DNA from: Streptomyces sp. ISL-100
Lineage (GTDB): Bacteria; Actinomycetota; Actinomycetes; Streptomycetales; Streptomycetaceae
Length of the DNA: 64,000 nucleotides
Direction: 5' to 3'
Assembly (NCBI RefSeq): GCF_018614615.1
Contig: NZ_JAGGOK010000003.1
Location: 124,001 to 188,000 of the forward strand
Numbering within the stretch: position 1 is the stretch's first letter; the number at the start of each line of letters is the position of its first letter. Both the position numbers and the translations under genes were made by a program. Positions 34,384-42,724 of this stretch are shown here, piece after piece. The notes beneath the pieces are model-generated. The model did no database searches. It saw nothing but the letters and a program-made list of their open reading frames with translations, and was not told the origin of the DNA.

Positions 34384-35691
34384 TCAGCCTTCCAGGAATG
34401 CCGTCATCGCGTTCGCGAGGAGGTACGGGTCGTCCGCTCCGCACAGCTCACGCGCACTGTGCATGGAGAGGATCGCTACGCCGATGTCGACGGTCTGGAT
34501 GCCGTGCCGGGCGGAGGTGATCGGGCCGATCGTCGTGCCGCACGGCATCGAGTTGTTCGACACGAAGACCTGCCACGGCACACCCGCCTTCTCGCACGCC
34601 GCCGCGAACACCGCCTGGCCGCTGCCGTCCGTCGCGTACCGCATATTGACGTTGACCTTGAGGATCGGTCCGCCGTTGGCGCGCGGGTGGTGCGTCGGGT
34701 CGTGACGCTCGGAGTAGTTGGGGTGCACCGCGTGGCCGGTGTCGGACGAGAGGCAGATCGTGCCGGCGAAGGCGCGCGCCTTGTCGTCGTAACTGCCGCC
34801 GCGCGCGAAGACCGAGCGCTCCAGTACGTTGCCGAGGAGAGGGCCGTCGGCGCCGGTGTCGGACTGTGAACCGTTCTCCTCGTGGTCGAAGCCGGCGAGG
34901 ACGGGGATGTACGGGAGAGGGCCGTCCGCAGTGCTGACGGCCGTCAGCGCGGCGACTCCCGCGTGTACGGAGATCAGGTTGTCCATGCGGGGACCGGCGA
35001 CCAGCTCGCGGTCGCGGCCGAGGTAGGCCGGTTCGTCGATGCTGTGAGCCATCAGGTCCCAGCCCGCGACCTCGCCCTCGGTGAGGCCTTCCTCTTCCTC
35101 CAGGAAGCGGATCAGGTCGCCCTCGTGTACGTCGCCGAGGCCCCAGATCGGCTGCATGTGCCGCTGCTTGTCGAGCTTGAGGCCTTCGGTGTTCGCCGAC
35201 CGGTCCAGGTGCACGGCCAGCTGCGGCACGCGCAGCAGTGCCCGGTCGATGTTGACGAGGCGGTGCGAGCCGTCGCGCAGTGTGAGGCGGCCCGCGATGC
35301 CCAGGTCGCGGTCGAGCCAGGTGTTGAGGAGCGTCCCGCCGTAGATCTCGATGGCGATCTGCCGCCAGCCCTCCGAGCCCATGTCGGGCAGCGGCTTCAC
35401 GTGCAGGTGGGGGGAGTCGGTGTGGCCGCCGATGATCCGGAACGGCGTGCTCGCCTCCGCGCCCTCCGGTACGTACCAGGCGATGATCGCCCCGCCGCGC
35501 AGCACGTACTTGCCGCCCGTTGTCCCGTCCCAGGCCTCGGTCTCCGCGACCTGCCGGAACCCGGCCTTGTCCAGCCGCTCGGCGGCGTTGGCCACCGCGT
35601 GGTACGGCGTCGGGCTGGCCGCCAGGAAGGACATCAGGTCGTCGGTGTGGCCGCGGTCGAAGCGGGCGGGTGCGCTCATGGGGTTCACCAT
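34384..35691 (-). CDS. M18 family aminopeptidase
   Basis: A 435-residue dinuclear-zinc peptidase of the DAP/DNPEP family. Metal and catalytic segments are GGHTDSPHLHVKP (about 89-101), PRMDNLISVHAGV, FDHEENGSQSDTGADG and the C-terminal MHSARELCGADD. The family removes N-terminal Asp/Glu or other residues from peptides in the cytoplasm. Starts at 35691 and 35679 (MSAPARFD) are possible. An A/T-rich stretch with TTAACCCTGGTTATGGTGAA lies over the start and may hold the promoter. Confidence 0.9.
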   Translation of the reverse strand: MVNPMSAPARFDRGHTDDLMSFLAASPTPYHAVANAAERLDKAGFRQVAETEAWDGTTGGKYVLRGGAIIAWYVPEGAEASTPFRIIGGHTDSPHLHVKPLPDMGSEGWRQIAIEIYGGTLLNTWLDRDLGIAGRLTLRDGSHRLVNIDRALLRVPQLAVHLDRSANTEGLKLDKQRHMQPIWGLGDVHEGDLIRFLEEEEGLTEGEVAGWDLMAHSIDEPAYLGRDRELVAGPRMDNLISVHAGVAALTAVSTADGPLPYIPVLAGFDHEENGSQSDTGADGPLLGNVLERSVFARGGSYDDKARAFAGTICLSSDTGHAVHPNYSERHDPTHHPRANGGPILKVNVNMRYATDGSGQAVFAAACEKAGVPWQVFVSNNSMPCGTTIGPITSARHGIQTVDIGVAILSMHSARELCGADDPYLLANAMTAFLEG

Positions 35692-35738
35692 AACCAGGGT
35701 TAACTACGGGCCGTGCAGCCTGTCTCGGAGCCGGTTCG

Positions 35739-36452
35739 TCAGAGGCCCGGAGGTCGCTCGAAGCGCCGCTGTATCGTCCGGCGCTCGCCGCGGCGCACCT
35801 GCGGCAGCATCTGCGGGGCGCCGGGCGGACGCTGCTGCTGACGGCGGCGTCCCACGCAGAACAGGCAGCCCTCGCCGGGCGGCGCGGTCGGGTCGATGGG
35901 CGAGCCGGGGTGCTCGGAGCAGCCCGACGCGTTGCGCGGCCGGGAGAGCTCGCGGGCCACGATGAAGGCGCGGTGCAGGGTGTCCGCGAGCTCCACGAAC
36001 TCCTCGCCGGGGGAAGAGACGGTGACGGCGAAGGCGCGGTCGTTGACCCTCTGGACGTACCCCTTGAGCGCGTCCAGCGTGTACGGCGGATCCGGCACGG
36101 GGTAGCCGAGGCGGCGCTGCTCGGCCGGGGCGGGGACGCTGCGCTCGCCGCGGCGGCGGCGGTCGTTGCAGAGCAGGCAGCGGCCCCAGCCGCCGGGGGC
36201 CTCGGGGTCGATGGCGCCGTTGGGGTGCAGCTCGCAGCCGGTGTAGCTCTTGACGGGGGCGAGGTCGGCGGCCGTCTTGAAGGCGACGTACAGGGTGTCG
36301 GCGATGGGTTCGTACTCAAGCGGATGGGAGCCGTCGTACAGGTCGCCGATCTGGTCGCCCACAGAGCCGAGCTTTCCGCGCAGCTCACTGAGCGCGTACG
36401 GCCGGCCGGCCGGGACGGAATAGCCACCCCTGCGGGGTTCCATGGAACTCAT
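35739..36452 (-). CDS. Unknown protein with two tandem Cys-His...Cys-Cys modules
   Basis: A 237-residue protein I do not recognise. It is an internal duplication: each half has a helical part (TLYVAFKTAADLAP / TLHRAFIVARELSR) followed by GC-HP--IDP-AP-G--CL-C: GCELHPNGAIDPEAPGGWGRCLLC and GCSEHPGSPIDPTAPPGEGCLFC, each then ending in RRRR-like basic runs. The four spaced Cys/His per module suggest a structural zinc site. There is no TM segment or signal. The ATG at 36452 (MSSMEPRRGG) is the preferred start. A strong hairpin separates it from the acyl-CoA dehydrogenase gene upstream. Confidence 0.65.
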   Translation of the reverse strand: MSSMEPRRGGYSVPAGRPYALSELRGKLGSVGDQIGDLYDGSHPLEYEPIADTLYVAFKTAADLAPVKSYTGCELHPNGAIDPEAPGGWGRCLLCNDRRRRGERSVPAPAEQRRLGYPVPDPPYTLDALKGYVQRVNDRAFAVTVSSPGEEFVELADTLHRAFIVARELSRPRNASGCSEHPGSPIDPTAPPGEGCLFCVGRRRQQQRPPGAPQMLPQVRRGERRTIQRRFERPPGL

Positions 36453-36481
36453 GTCGACAAGAGTCGCACGGGCCACTGACA

Positions 36482-36510
36482 ACGGGCCGGGCACAAAGTG
36501 CCCGGCCCGT
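36482..36510. terminator. Perfect 13-bp hairpin after the acyl-CoA dehydrogenase gene
   Basis: ACGGGCCGGGCAC (36482-36494) pairs perfectly with 36498-36510 around AAA, 22 bases after the leftward stop codon. Confidence 0.85.
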
Positions 36511-36532
36511 CGCCAGAGGGTTTCGCAGTGGA

Positions 36533-38359
36533 CTAGAAGGCCGCCTCGTCCAGCTCCATCAGGGACTGGTCCACGGACTCGGCCAGGGCGCGCTCGACAC
36601 CGACGCCCGGCAGGACGTTCGCGGCGAAGAACTTCGCCGCCGCGATCTTGCCCGTGTAGAAGGGCACGTCCTTCGGGGACGCGGTCGGCAGCTTCTCGGC
36701 CGCGACGGCCGCGCCCTTGAGCAGCAGGTAGCCGACGACGACGTCACCGGAGGCCATCAGCAGGCGGGTGGTGTTCAGGCCCACCTTGTAGATGGACTTG
36801 ACGTCCTTCTCGGTGCCCGCGAGGTCCGTCAGCATGGCGCCGACGATGGCCTCCAGGTCCACGGCCGCCTTGGCGAGCTGGTCGCGGGCCGCGGCGAACT
36901 CGTCGCCGCCGGTGCCGACCGCGATGAACTTCTTGATGTCCTCCGCCAGCGAGTTCAGCGCCGCGCCCTGGTTGCGGACGATCTTCCGGAAGAAGAAGTC
37001 CTGCCCCTGGATCGCGGTCGTGCCCTCGTACAGGGTGTCGATCTTCGCGTCGCGGATGTACTGCTCGATCGGGTACTCCTGGAGGTACCCGGAGCCGCCG
37101 AACGTCTGGAGCGACTGCGCCAGCTGCTCGTACGACTTCTCGGAGCCGTAGCCCTTCACGATCGGCAGCAGCAGGTCGTTCATGGCGACGAGCGCGGAGG
37201 CGTCCTCGCCCGCGGCCTCCTTGGCCGCGATCTCGTCCTGGACGGACGCGGTGTGCAGGACCAGGGCGCGCATGCCCTCGGCGTACGCCTTCTGCGTCAT
37301 GAGCGCGCGGCGGACGTCGGGGTGGTGCGTGATGGTGACCTTGGGCGCGGTCTTGTCCATGAAGTTGGCGAGGTCCGGGCCCTGGACGCGCTCCTTGGCG
37401 TACTCAAGAGCGTTGAGGTAACCGGTCGAGAGCGTCGCGATCGCCTTCGTGCCGACCATCATCCGGGCGAACTCGATGATCATGAACATTTGGCGGATGC
37501 CGTCGTGCTTGTCGCCGATCAGCCAGCCCTTGGCGGGGTGCTGGTCGCCGAAGGTCATCTCGCACGTGTTGGACGCCTTGAGGCCCATCTTGTGCTCGAC
37601 GTTCGTGGCGTAGGCGCCGTTGCGCGCGCCCAGCTCGCCGGTCTCCCAGTCGAACTCGTACTTCGGGACGAGGAAGAGGGACAGGCCCTTGGTGCCCGGT
37701 CCCGCGCCCTCGGGGCGCGCCAGCACGTAGTGAAGGATGTTGGCCGACATGTCGTGCTCACCGGACGTGATGAAGCGCTTCACGCCCTCGATGTGCCAGG
37801 AGCCGTCAGCCTGCTGGATCGCCTTCGTGCGGCCCGCGCCGACGTCCGAACCGGCGTCCGGCTCGGTCAGGACCATCGTCGAGCCCCACTGCTTGTCGAC
37901 GGCGATCTTCGCGATCTTCTTCTGGGCCTCGTTGCCCTCCTCGAAGAGCACGCCGGCGAACGCCGGACCCGAGGAGTACATCCAGACCGCCGGGTTCGCG
38001 CCGAGCAGCAGCTCCGCGTACGCCCAGATCAGCGAGCGGGGCGAGGTGGTGCCGCCGATCTCCTCGGGGAGGCCGAGACGCCAGTACTCGCTGTCCATGA
38101 AGGCCTGGTAGCTCTTCTTGAAGGACGCCGGTACGGGAGCGGTGTTGGTGGCCGGGTCGAAGACCGGGGGGTTGCGGTCGGCGTCCTCGAAGGAGGCGGC
38201 GAGGTCGTTCTCCGCGAGGCGGGCGATCTCGTCAAGGATGCTCTTGGCGGTCTCGACGTCCATCTCCGCGAACGGGCCGGTGCCGTACAGCTTGTCGCGG
38301 CCGAGTACCTCGAAGAGGTTGAACTCGATGTCGCGGAGATTCGACTTGTAGTGCCCCAT
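36533..38359 (-). CDS. Acyl-CoA dehydrogenase, large (608 aa) FadE type
   Basis: A 608-residue flavoprotein of the long actinobacterial FadE group. After an N-terminal helix region starting [17 protein letters not shown], the FAD/substrate segment [17 protein letters not shown] lies near residue 163, the helical FAD domain contains [28 protein letters not shown] and [31 protein letters not shown], and a C-terminal 130-residue extension follows. It introduces the 2,3-double bond in acyl-CoA. Chain-length preference cannot be read off. Two TACC-N4-RGTA elements lie just upstream of the start and suggest TetR-type control. Confidence 0.9.
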   Translation of the reverse strand: MGHYKSNLRDIEFNLFEVLGRDKLYGTGPFAEMDVETAKSILDEIARLAENDLAASFEDADRNPPVFDPATNTAPVPASFKKSYQAFMDSEYWRLGLPEEIGGTTSPRSLIWAYAELLLGANPAVWMYSSGPAFAGVLFEEGNEAQKKIAKIAVDKQWGSTMVLTEPDAGSDVGAGRTKAIQQADGSWHIEGVKRFITSGEHDMSANILHYVLARPEGAGPGTKGLSLFLVPKYEFDWETGELGARNGAYATNVEHKMGLKASNTCEMTFGDQHPAKGWLIGDKHDGIRQMFMIIEFARMMVGTKAIATLSTGYLNALEYAKERVQGPDLANFMDKTAPKVTITHHPDVRRALMTQKAYAEGMRALVLHTASVQDEIAAKEAAGEDASALVAMNDLLLPIVKGYGSEKSYEQLAQSLQTFGGSGYLQEYPIEQYIRDAKIDTLYEGTTAIQGQDFFFRKIVRNQGAALNSLAEDIKKFIAVGTGGDEFAAARDQLAKAAVDLEAIVGAMLTDLAGTEKDVKSIYKVGLNTTRLLMASGDVVVGYLLLKGAAVAAEKLPTASPKDVPFYTGKIAAAKFFAANVLPGVGVERALAESVDQSLMELDEAAF

Positions 38360-38381
38360 GGCGACGGCCCTCTCGTACACA

Positions 38382-38418
38382 TACCAGCAAGTAACTACGA
38401 TGATGCTACCCGTCGGTA
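38382..38418. promoter_or_regulatory. Two TACC-N4-RGTA dyads upstream of the acyl-CoA dehydrogenase gene
   Basis: TACCAGCAAGTA (38382-38393) and TACCCGTCGGTA (38407-38418) start 25 bases apart in a local A/T-richer stretch within 60 bases of the start codon. The half sites resemble operators of TetR-type regulators of fatty acid oxidation. The regulator is not identified. Confidence 0.45.
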
Positions 38419-38573
38419 ATAAGGGCAACCCCAATCCATCCTTTTGTGAAGCGTCTCTAGCGCGGGTGACGGTGGGTGGTGGTCGAGGTGCGGAGGGTAG
38501 GGGACGCGGGTCCCCCCCCAGACGCAATCAGTGGTTTCGCGGCATCCCCGGCGTTGCCCTGCGTTGCGCAGCC

Positions 38574-38939
38574 CTACAGCTCGCACCAGACCGTCTTGCT
38601 GCCGGGCCCCTGGTTCACGCCCCAGCGCAGCGATACGGCGGCGAGCAGCGCGAGGCCGCGACCGGACTCGTCGTCACAGATGGCCTGGCGCAGTACGGGC
38701 CACACGCGCGGATCGGGGTCGGTGACCTCGACGCGGGTGCGGGCGTTGTCGGCGGTTCGGGTGATGTGGACGGTGACGGGGGTGCCCTCGCCGAGGTGCG
38801 TGATCACGTTGCTGAGCAGCTCACTGACGCAGAGCTGCAGGTCGGGGCACGCTTGCCCGCCGAGGTGCTCGCGCACGGCGTGGCGGAGCATCGGCACCGC
38901 CTTCGGGGTGGCGAGGAGGCCGGCGGTGAACGGCGTCAC
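38574..38939 (-). CDS. HATPase-domain (RsbW-like) ATP-binding protein
   Basis: A 121-residue GHKL ATPase. The N box is CVSELLSNVITHLGEG, the G1 region VEVTDPDPRVWPV, and the G2 region SGRGLALLAAVSLRWGV. Such short Streptomyces proteins resemble anti-sigma kinases and often sit in WhiJ-type clusters. The GTG start overlaps the stop of the 61-residue gene upstream (GTGA). Its partner could be an anti-anti-sigma factor elsewhere. Confidence 0.82.
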   Translation of the reverse strand: MTPFTAGLLATPKAVPMLRHAVREHLGGQACPDLQLCVSELLSNVITHLGEGTPVTVHITRTADNARTRVEVTDPDPRVWPVLRQAICDDESGRGLALLAAVSLRWGVNQGPGSKTVWCEL

Positions 38940-39121
38940 CGGTCCGCCGCCTTGCGGAGGACGGCGGTCAGCGCGCGGGCGGTGGCGAGGTTGCAGTTGC
39001 CGAGGATCACGAGCGGCGGCGTGCCGAAGTCCCGGCCGAGGGACGGCAGCGTGATGCCGTGCTCGGTGAGCGCGGCGCGGAGTTCTTCGATGGTGGTCTG
39101 CGCTTCGAGGTCCAGGTTCAT
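38936..39121 (-). CDS. Small 61-residue protein of a WhiJ-type cluster, function unknown
   Basis: The protein reads MNLDLEAQTTIEELRAALTE, then HGITLPSLGRDFGTPPLVILGNCNLATARALTAVLRKAADR. It has no TM segment or known motif. Comparable small proteins with G-LGNCN-ATA-AL in the same place occur in WhiJ/DUF397 loci by my recollection. It is translationally coupled to the ATP-binding protein gene and divergent from the HTH gene, so it probably belongs to the same regulatory unit. The ATG at 39121 was chosen because the conserved part starts there. Confidence 0.6.
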   Translation of the reverse strand: MNLDLEAQTTIEELRAALTEHGITLPSLGRDFGTPPLVILGNCNLATARALTAVLRKAADR

Positions 39122-39233
39122 GGGGGGCACCCTTCCGTTGCGTGCTGTGACGAAGTAGTCACACGCTGACGTGTCGCGGCGTACCGTGGAAGGGTTTCGG
39201 CGCCACAGGGCGCGGTGTGGAAGGCGGTCAACC

Positions 39234-40085
39234 GTGGCGGCACGCAAGGACATCGACGGCTCGGAGAGCGTTCCTGCCTTTTACGGCAAGGAGTTGCGCT
39301 GGAGGCGGGAGGAGGCGGGCCGCACGCTTCAGCAGACCGTCGAGGGCAGCTTCTACGCGGCGAGTTATCTGAGCGAGATCGAGCGCGGTACGCGGCGGAT
39401 GCCGCTGGATCTGGCGCGGCACGTAGACCGCGCGCTGGTGACGGACGGGTTCTTTGAGCGCCGCTGCGAGGACGTCCGGAAGGCGAGGCGTGGCGCGCAC
39501 GCGGAGTACTTCGCGCCGATCGCGGAGGCGGAGTCGCGGGCGCGGACTATCGAGCGGTGGAGCAACGCGCTCATTCCGGGGCTGCTCCAGACTGGGGCGT
39601 ACGCACGCGCGGTCATCCGCGCCACGCACCCGCTGGACCTCCCGGAGGAGGTCGACGCGAGGATCTGCGCCCGGCTGCGGCGGGCCGGTCTCTTCGACGA
39701 CCCGAAGAAGCCCGAGTACTGGGTCATCCTGCACGAGTCACTGCTGCGGAACTCACTGCTGCCGCCTGCGGAGATGGCCGAACAGCTCGACCAGATCGCG
39801 GCCTTGGCGGGACGCGGCCGCATCGTTCCACAGATCGTGCAGTGGAACGCGCCGACCCAGCCCTTCATGGAGCTGTCGCTCATGTTCATGGAGTTCGACG
39901 ACGAACCGCCGCTCATGTACACGGAGGGGCCGTATCACGGCCAGACCGTCGACGATCCGGCCCTCGTGAAGCAGTACCGCAAGGCATACGATCGGCTCAG
40001 GGCCGCCGCACTGCCGCCGGAGGCGTCCCTCGCCTTGATCGAAGATGCGGCCGAGGAGTACCGAAATGGCAAGCAGCGACTTTGA
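39234..40085 (+). CDS. XRE-type helix-turn-helix regulator with DUF5753 (WhiJ/Scr1 family)
   Basis: A 283-residue protein. The N-terminal XRE HTH (about 18-75: YGKELRWRREEAGRTLQQ, ASYLSEIERGTRRMP) is followed by the DUF5753 domain, with IPGLLQTGAYARAVIRAT and FMELSLMFMEFDDEPPLMYTEG. The family includes WhiJ and AbaA-type regulators that act with DUF397 partners in development and antibiotic production. The GTG at 39234 has GGAAGG upstream. Its last 20 bases overlap the DUF397 gene start, so the pair is coupled. Confidence 0.9.
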   Translation: MAARKDIDGSESVPAFYGKELRWRREEAGRTLQQTVEGSFYAASYLSEIERGTRRMPLDLARHVDRALVTDGFFERRCEDVRKARRGAHAEYFAPIAEAESRARTIERWSNALIPGLLQTGAYARAVIRATHPLDLPEEVDARICARLRRAGLFDDPKKPEYWVILHESLLRNSLLPPAEMAEQLDQIAALAGRGRIVPQIVQWNAPTQPFMELSLMFMEFDDEPPLMYTEGPYHGQTVDDPALVKQYRKAYDRLRAAALPPEASLALIEDAAEEYRNGKQRL

Positions 40086-40359
40086 CTTGAGCGCCGCCGT
40101 CTGGCGCAAGAGCAGCTACAGCAACGGCGACGGCGGCGAGTGCGTCGAGGTCGCCGAAGCGTTCCCGGGCGCCGCCCGCTGGCGTAAGAGCAGCTACAGC
40201 AACGGCTCCGGAGGGCTCTGCCTCGAAGTCGCTGACAACATCCCCGGCGTCGTACCCGTCCGCGACTCCAAGATCCCCCACGGCCCCGCCCTCGTCCTCC
40301 CCGCCACCGCATGGGTCCCCTTCGTCGCCGCGCTCAAGGCCGGTCGGCTGGACGGCTGA
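40066..40359 (+). CDS. DUF397 protein with duplicated N-terminal motif
   Basis: A 97-residue DUF397 protein, the small partner typical of WhiJ-type regulators. The usual WRKSSYS-N--GG-CVEVA motif is present twice: WRKSSYSNGDGGECVEVAE near residue 12 and WRKSSYSNGSGGLCLEVAD near residue 37, then VPVRDSKIPHGPALVLPATAW once. The duplication is visible in the DNA (AAGAGCAGCTACAGCAACGG in both). Normal members are 60-70 residues. The ATG lies inside the last codons of the HTH gene. Normally a DUF397 protein binds and controls its HTH partner. Confidence 0.87.
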   Translation: MASSDFDLSAAVWRKSSYSNGDGGECVEVAEAFPGAARWRKSSYSNGSGGLCLEVADNIPGVVPVRDSKIPHGPALVLPATAWVPFVAALKAGRLDG

Positions 40360-40393
40360 GCGCGGGGGCTCCTTACTCAGTACTCTTACGCGC

Positions 40394-40855
40394 ATGTACG
40401 GCTACGACCAGAACCAGGGTGGACAGCAGCAGTACGCGCCGCCGCAGCCCCCGCCCCAGGGCGGCTACGGCGAGCAGCCGCTCTACCCGGAGCCGTCGCC
40501 GCCCTCGCTCGCCGACGGGGTGCGCGCCTTCACCACCGGGACGCTGTCCGTCGAGGACTTCCAGCAGATCTTCGCCACGTCGAAGGTCTACTGCCCGCGC
40601 GGTGACAACCCGGGCTTCCTCGCGCTGCACAACACCCAGCAGCCGGTGATCCCGATGTTCACCTCGCTCAAGGAGCTGCGGAAGTACGCCGGCAAGGAGT
40701 CGAAGTACTTCGTGATCACCGGTGCGGAGGTCATCGACCTGCTGCCGACCGGGTACGGCTTCGTACTCGACATGGAGGGCGAGCACCGCATGGTCTTCGA
40801 CGCGAAGGCCGTGGAGCAGATGGTCGACTTCGCGATGCGCCGGATGTACGGCTGA
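40394..40855 (+). CDS. SseB family protein
   Basis: A 153-residue protein. The first 35 residues are Gln/Pro/Tyr-rich (MYGYDQNQGGQQQYAPPQPP), then an SseB-like domain: VYCPRGDNPGFLALHNTQQPVIPMFTSLKELRKYAGKESKYFVITGAEVIDLLPTGYGFVLD. Actinobacterial SseB-type proteins are short and have no known enzyme activity. It lies just downstream of the DUF397 gene with about 35 bases between, so it may be co-transcribed. Confidence 0.72.
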   Translation: MYGYDQNQGGQQQYAPPQPPPQGGYGEQPLYPEPSPPSLADGVRAFTTGTLSVEDFQQIFATSKVYCPRGDNPGFLALHNTQQPVIPMFTSLKELRKYAGKESKYFVITGAEVIDLLPTGYGFVLDMEGEHRMVFDAKAVEQMVDFAMRRMYG

Positions 40856-40959
40856 GCGAGACCGCAATTCCCGTACGCAGGGCCCCGTTGGGGGGATGTC
40901 GGCGGCATGTCATAGCGTGCTCACGTCAATAGGACGTAACACTCACGGGGGACTCCCGC

Positions 40960-41505
40960 ATGACCTATCCGCCGCAGCAAGGCCCCGGCCCGTATGGGCA
41001 GCCCTACCCGCACGGGCAGCAGCAGTCGCCGCAGGGATACCCGCAGCAGCAGCCGCCGCAGGGATACCCGCCCCAGCAGGGATACGGGTACCCGCAGCAA
41101 CAGCAGCAGCCGTACGCGCCCCAGCAGCAGTGGGCCGCGCCGCCGCCGGCGCCCACCGGGCCGTCCAGGGGTGGTGGCCTGGGCGCAAAGACGATCCTGA
41201 AGATCATCGCCGGCGTGATCGTCGCCATCATGTGCGTGGTCGGCTACATCGCGAGCAAGGACGACGCCGACAAGGCGGAGGCCGGCGACTGCCTCAAGAA
41301 CAACGGCTCCACGGTGACCCCTGACCTTCAGGTGGTGGAGTGCGGAGGAGCCGACGCCAAGTTCAAGGTGGTCGAGGTGATCCCCGACACGCTGGAGACC
41401 TCCAGGTGCGAGGGCAAGTCGGACATCGGCTACCAGGAGCAGACCGGCGGTCGGCGCAGCTCGGGCAAGCAGTTCGTGCTCTGCATCAACGAGATCAAGA
41501 AGTAG
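40960..41505 (+). CDS. LppU/SCO3897-like membrane-anchored protein
   Basis: A 181-residue protein. Residues 1-65 are a Gln/Pro/Gly/Tyr repeat region (PQGYPQQQPPQGYPPQQGYGYPQQQQQ), then one TM helix (TILKIIAGVIVAIMCVVGYIA) and an extracytoplasmic domain of 95 residues with four Cys (GDCLKN, VVECGG, SRCEGK, VLCINEIKK), the pattern of the LppU/SCO3897 family of unknown function. The ATG at 40960 follows GGGGGAC. Two hairpins follow the gene. Confidence 0.75.
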   Translation: MTYPPQQGPGPYGQPYPHGQQQSPQGYPQQQPPQGYPPQQGYGYPQQQQQPYAPQQQWAAPPPAPTGPSRGGGLGAKTILKIIAGVIVAIMCVVGYIASKDDADKAEAGDCLKNNGSTVTPDLQVVECGGADAKFKVVEVIPDTLETSRCEGKSDIGYQEQTGGRRSSGKQFVLCINEIKK

Positions 41506-41530
41506 AGAAGTAGAGGCAGGCGAAGACGCC

Positions 41531-41609
41531 GCCCCCCGGACCGGGGGGCCATTTGGTCGCCGCACATCGGCCGCGCCACTCGCGCCCGGGGGGAATTCCT
41601 CCCGGGCGC
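41531..41609. terminator. Two successive hairpins after the LppU-like gene
   Basis: GCCCCCCGG (41531-41539) pairs with CCGGGGGGC (41541-41549); GCGCCCGGG (41582-41590) pairs with CCCGGGCGC (41601-41609) around an EcoRI-like GGAATTCC. They separate the LppU-like gene from pirin. Confidence 0.7.
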
Positions 41610-41671
41610 TTCTCCTTGCACTGGCAGGAAGTTCTACGTTCAACTAAAGTGGACGTACAAGGAGGCCCGCC

Positions 41672-42634
41672 ATGCCCGCAGTAACCGTTGAGAACCCGCT
41701 GACCCTGCCGAAGGTCGCCGCACCGACCGACGCCGTAGCGCGTCCCGTGCTGGCCGTCACCACCGCTCCGGGCGGTTTCGAAGGCGAGGGCTTTCCGGTA
41801 CGCCGCGCCTTCGCCGGCATCAACTACAAGTACCTCGACCCGTTCATCATGATGGACCAGATGGGTGAAGTGGACTACGGAGCCGGGGAGCCGAAAGGCA
41901 CGCCCTGGCACCCCCACCGCGGCTTCGAGACGGTCACGTACCTGATCGACGGCACCTTCGTCCACCAGGACAGCAACGGTGGCGGCGGCAACATCCAGAA
42001 CGGCGACACCCAGTGGATGACCGCCGGCTCCGGCATCCTCCACATCGAGGCGCCGCCGGAGGAGCTGGTGGTCTCCGGTGGCCTGTTCCACGGCCTCCAG
42101 CTGTGGGTCAACCTGCCCGCCTCCGACAAGATGATGGCCCCCCGCTACCAGGACATCCGCGGCGGCCAGGTGCAGCTGCTGACGTCGCCCGACGGCGGCG
42201 CGCTGCTCCGCGTCATCGCGGGCGAGCTGGACGGGCACGACGGCCCCGGCATCACCCACACCCCGATCACGATGATCCACGCGACCCTGCGGCCGGGTGC
42301 GCAGATCACGCTGCCCTGGCGTTCGGACTTCAACGCTCTCGCGTACGTCCTGGCCGGGCGCGGCGCCGTCGGTACGGATCGCCGTCCCGTCCACAAGGGC
42401 CAGACCGCGGTCTTCGGCGACGGCGGCTCGCTGACCGTACGCGCGGACGAGCACCAGGACTCCAACACCCCGGACCTGGAGGTCGTCCTCCTCGGCGGGC
42501 AGCCGATCCGGGAGCCGATGGCGCACTACGGGCCGTTCGTGATGAACACGCAGGAAGAGCTGAAGATCGCCTTCGAGGACTTCCAGCGCGGCCGTCTCGG
42601 CACCATCCCGGCCGTCCACGGCATGGGTGAGTAA
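41672..42634 (+). CDS. Pirin family protein
   Basis: A 320-residue cupin of the pirin family. The metal-binding motifs are WHPHRGFETVTYLIDGTFVHQD (with the His-X-His and Glu ligands), GSGILHIEAPPEE, and the C-terminal cupin with NALAYVLAGRGAVG. Bacterial pirins show quercetinase-like oxygenase activity or act as redox-sensitive regulators; YhhW-like quercetinase is one possibility. An AAGGAGG site lies seven bases before the ATG. The upstream region contains TACGTTC---GGACGTA, a possible dyad. Confidence 0.88.
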   Translation: MPAVTVENPLTLPKVAAPTDAVARPVLAVTTAPGGFEGEGFPVRRAFAGINYKYLDPFIMMDQMGEVDYGAGEPKGTPWHPHRGFETVTYLIDGTFVHQDSNGGGGNIQNGDTQWMTAGSGILHIEAPPEELVVSGGLFHGLQLWVNLPASDKMMAPRYQDIRGGQVQLLTSPDGGALLRVIAGELDGHDGPGITHTPITMIHATLRPGAQITLPWRSDFNALAYVLAGRGAVGTDRRPVHKGQTAVFGDGGSLTVRADEHQDSNTPDLEVVLLGGQPIREPMAHYGPFVMNTQEELKIAFEDFQRGRLGTIPAVHGMGE

Positions 42635-42724
42635 AGACCGCTCCGGACCACCCGGTTGACGACCAGTCACCCGGGCGGTCCTCTCCGACGGGCCGCCCCG
42701 CGCCGTCCGTGATCCGCTGGGTCG

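Noticed and set aside
35390-35410. CTTCACGTGCAGG as a third parS
   Set aside because: Three mismatches to the 14-mer and no dyad outside CACGTG.
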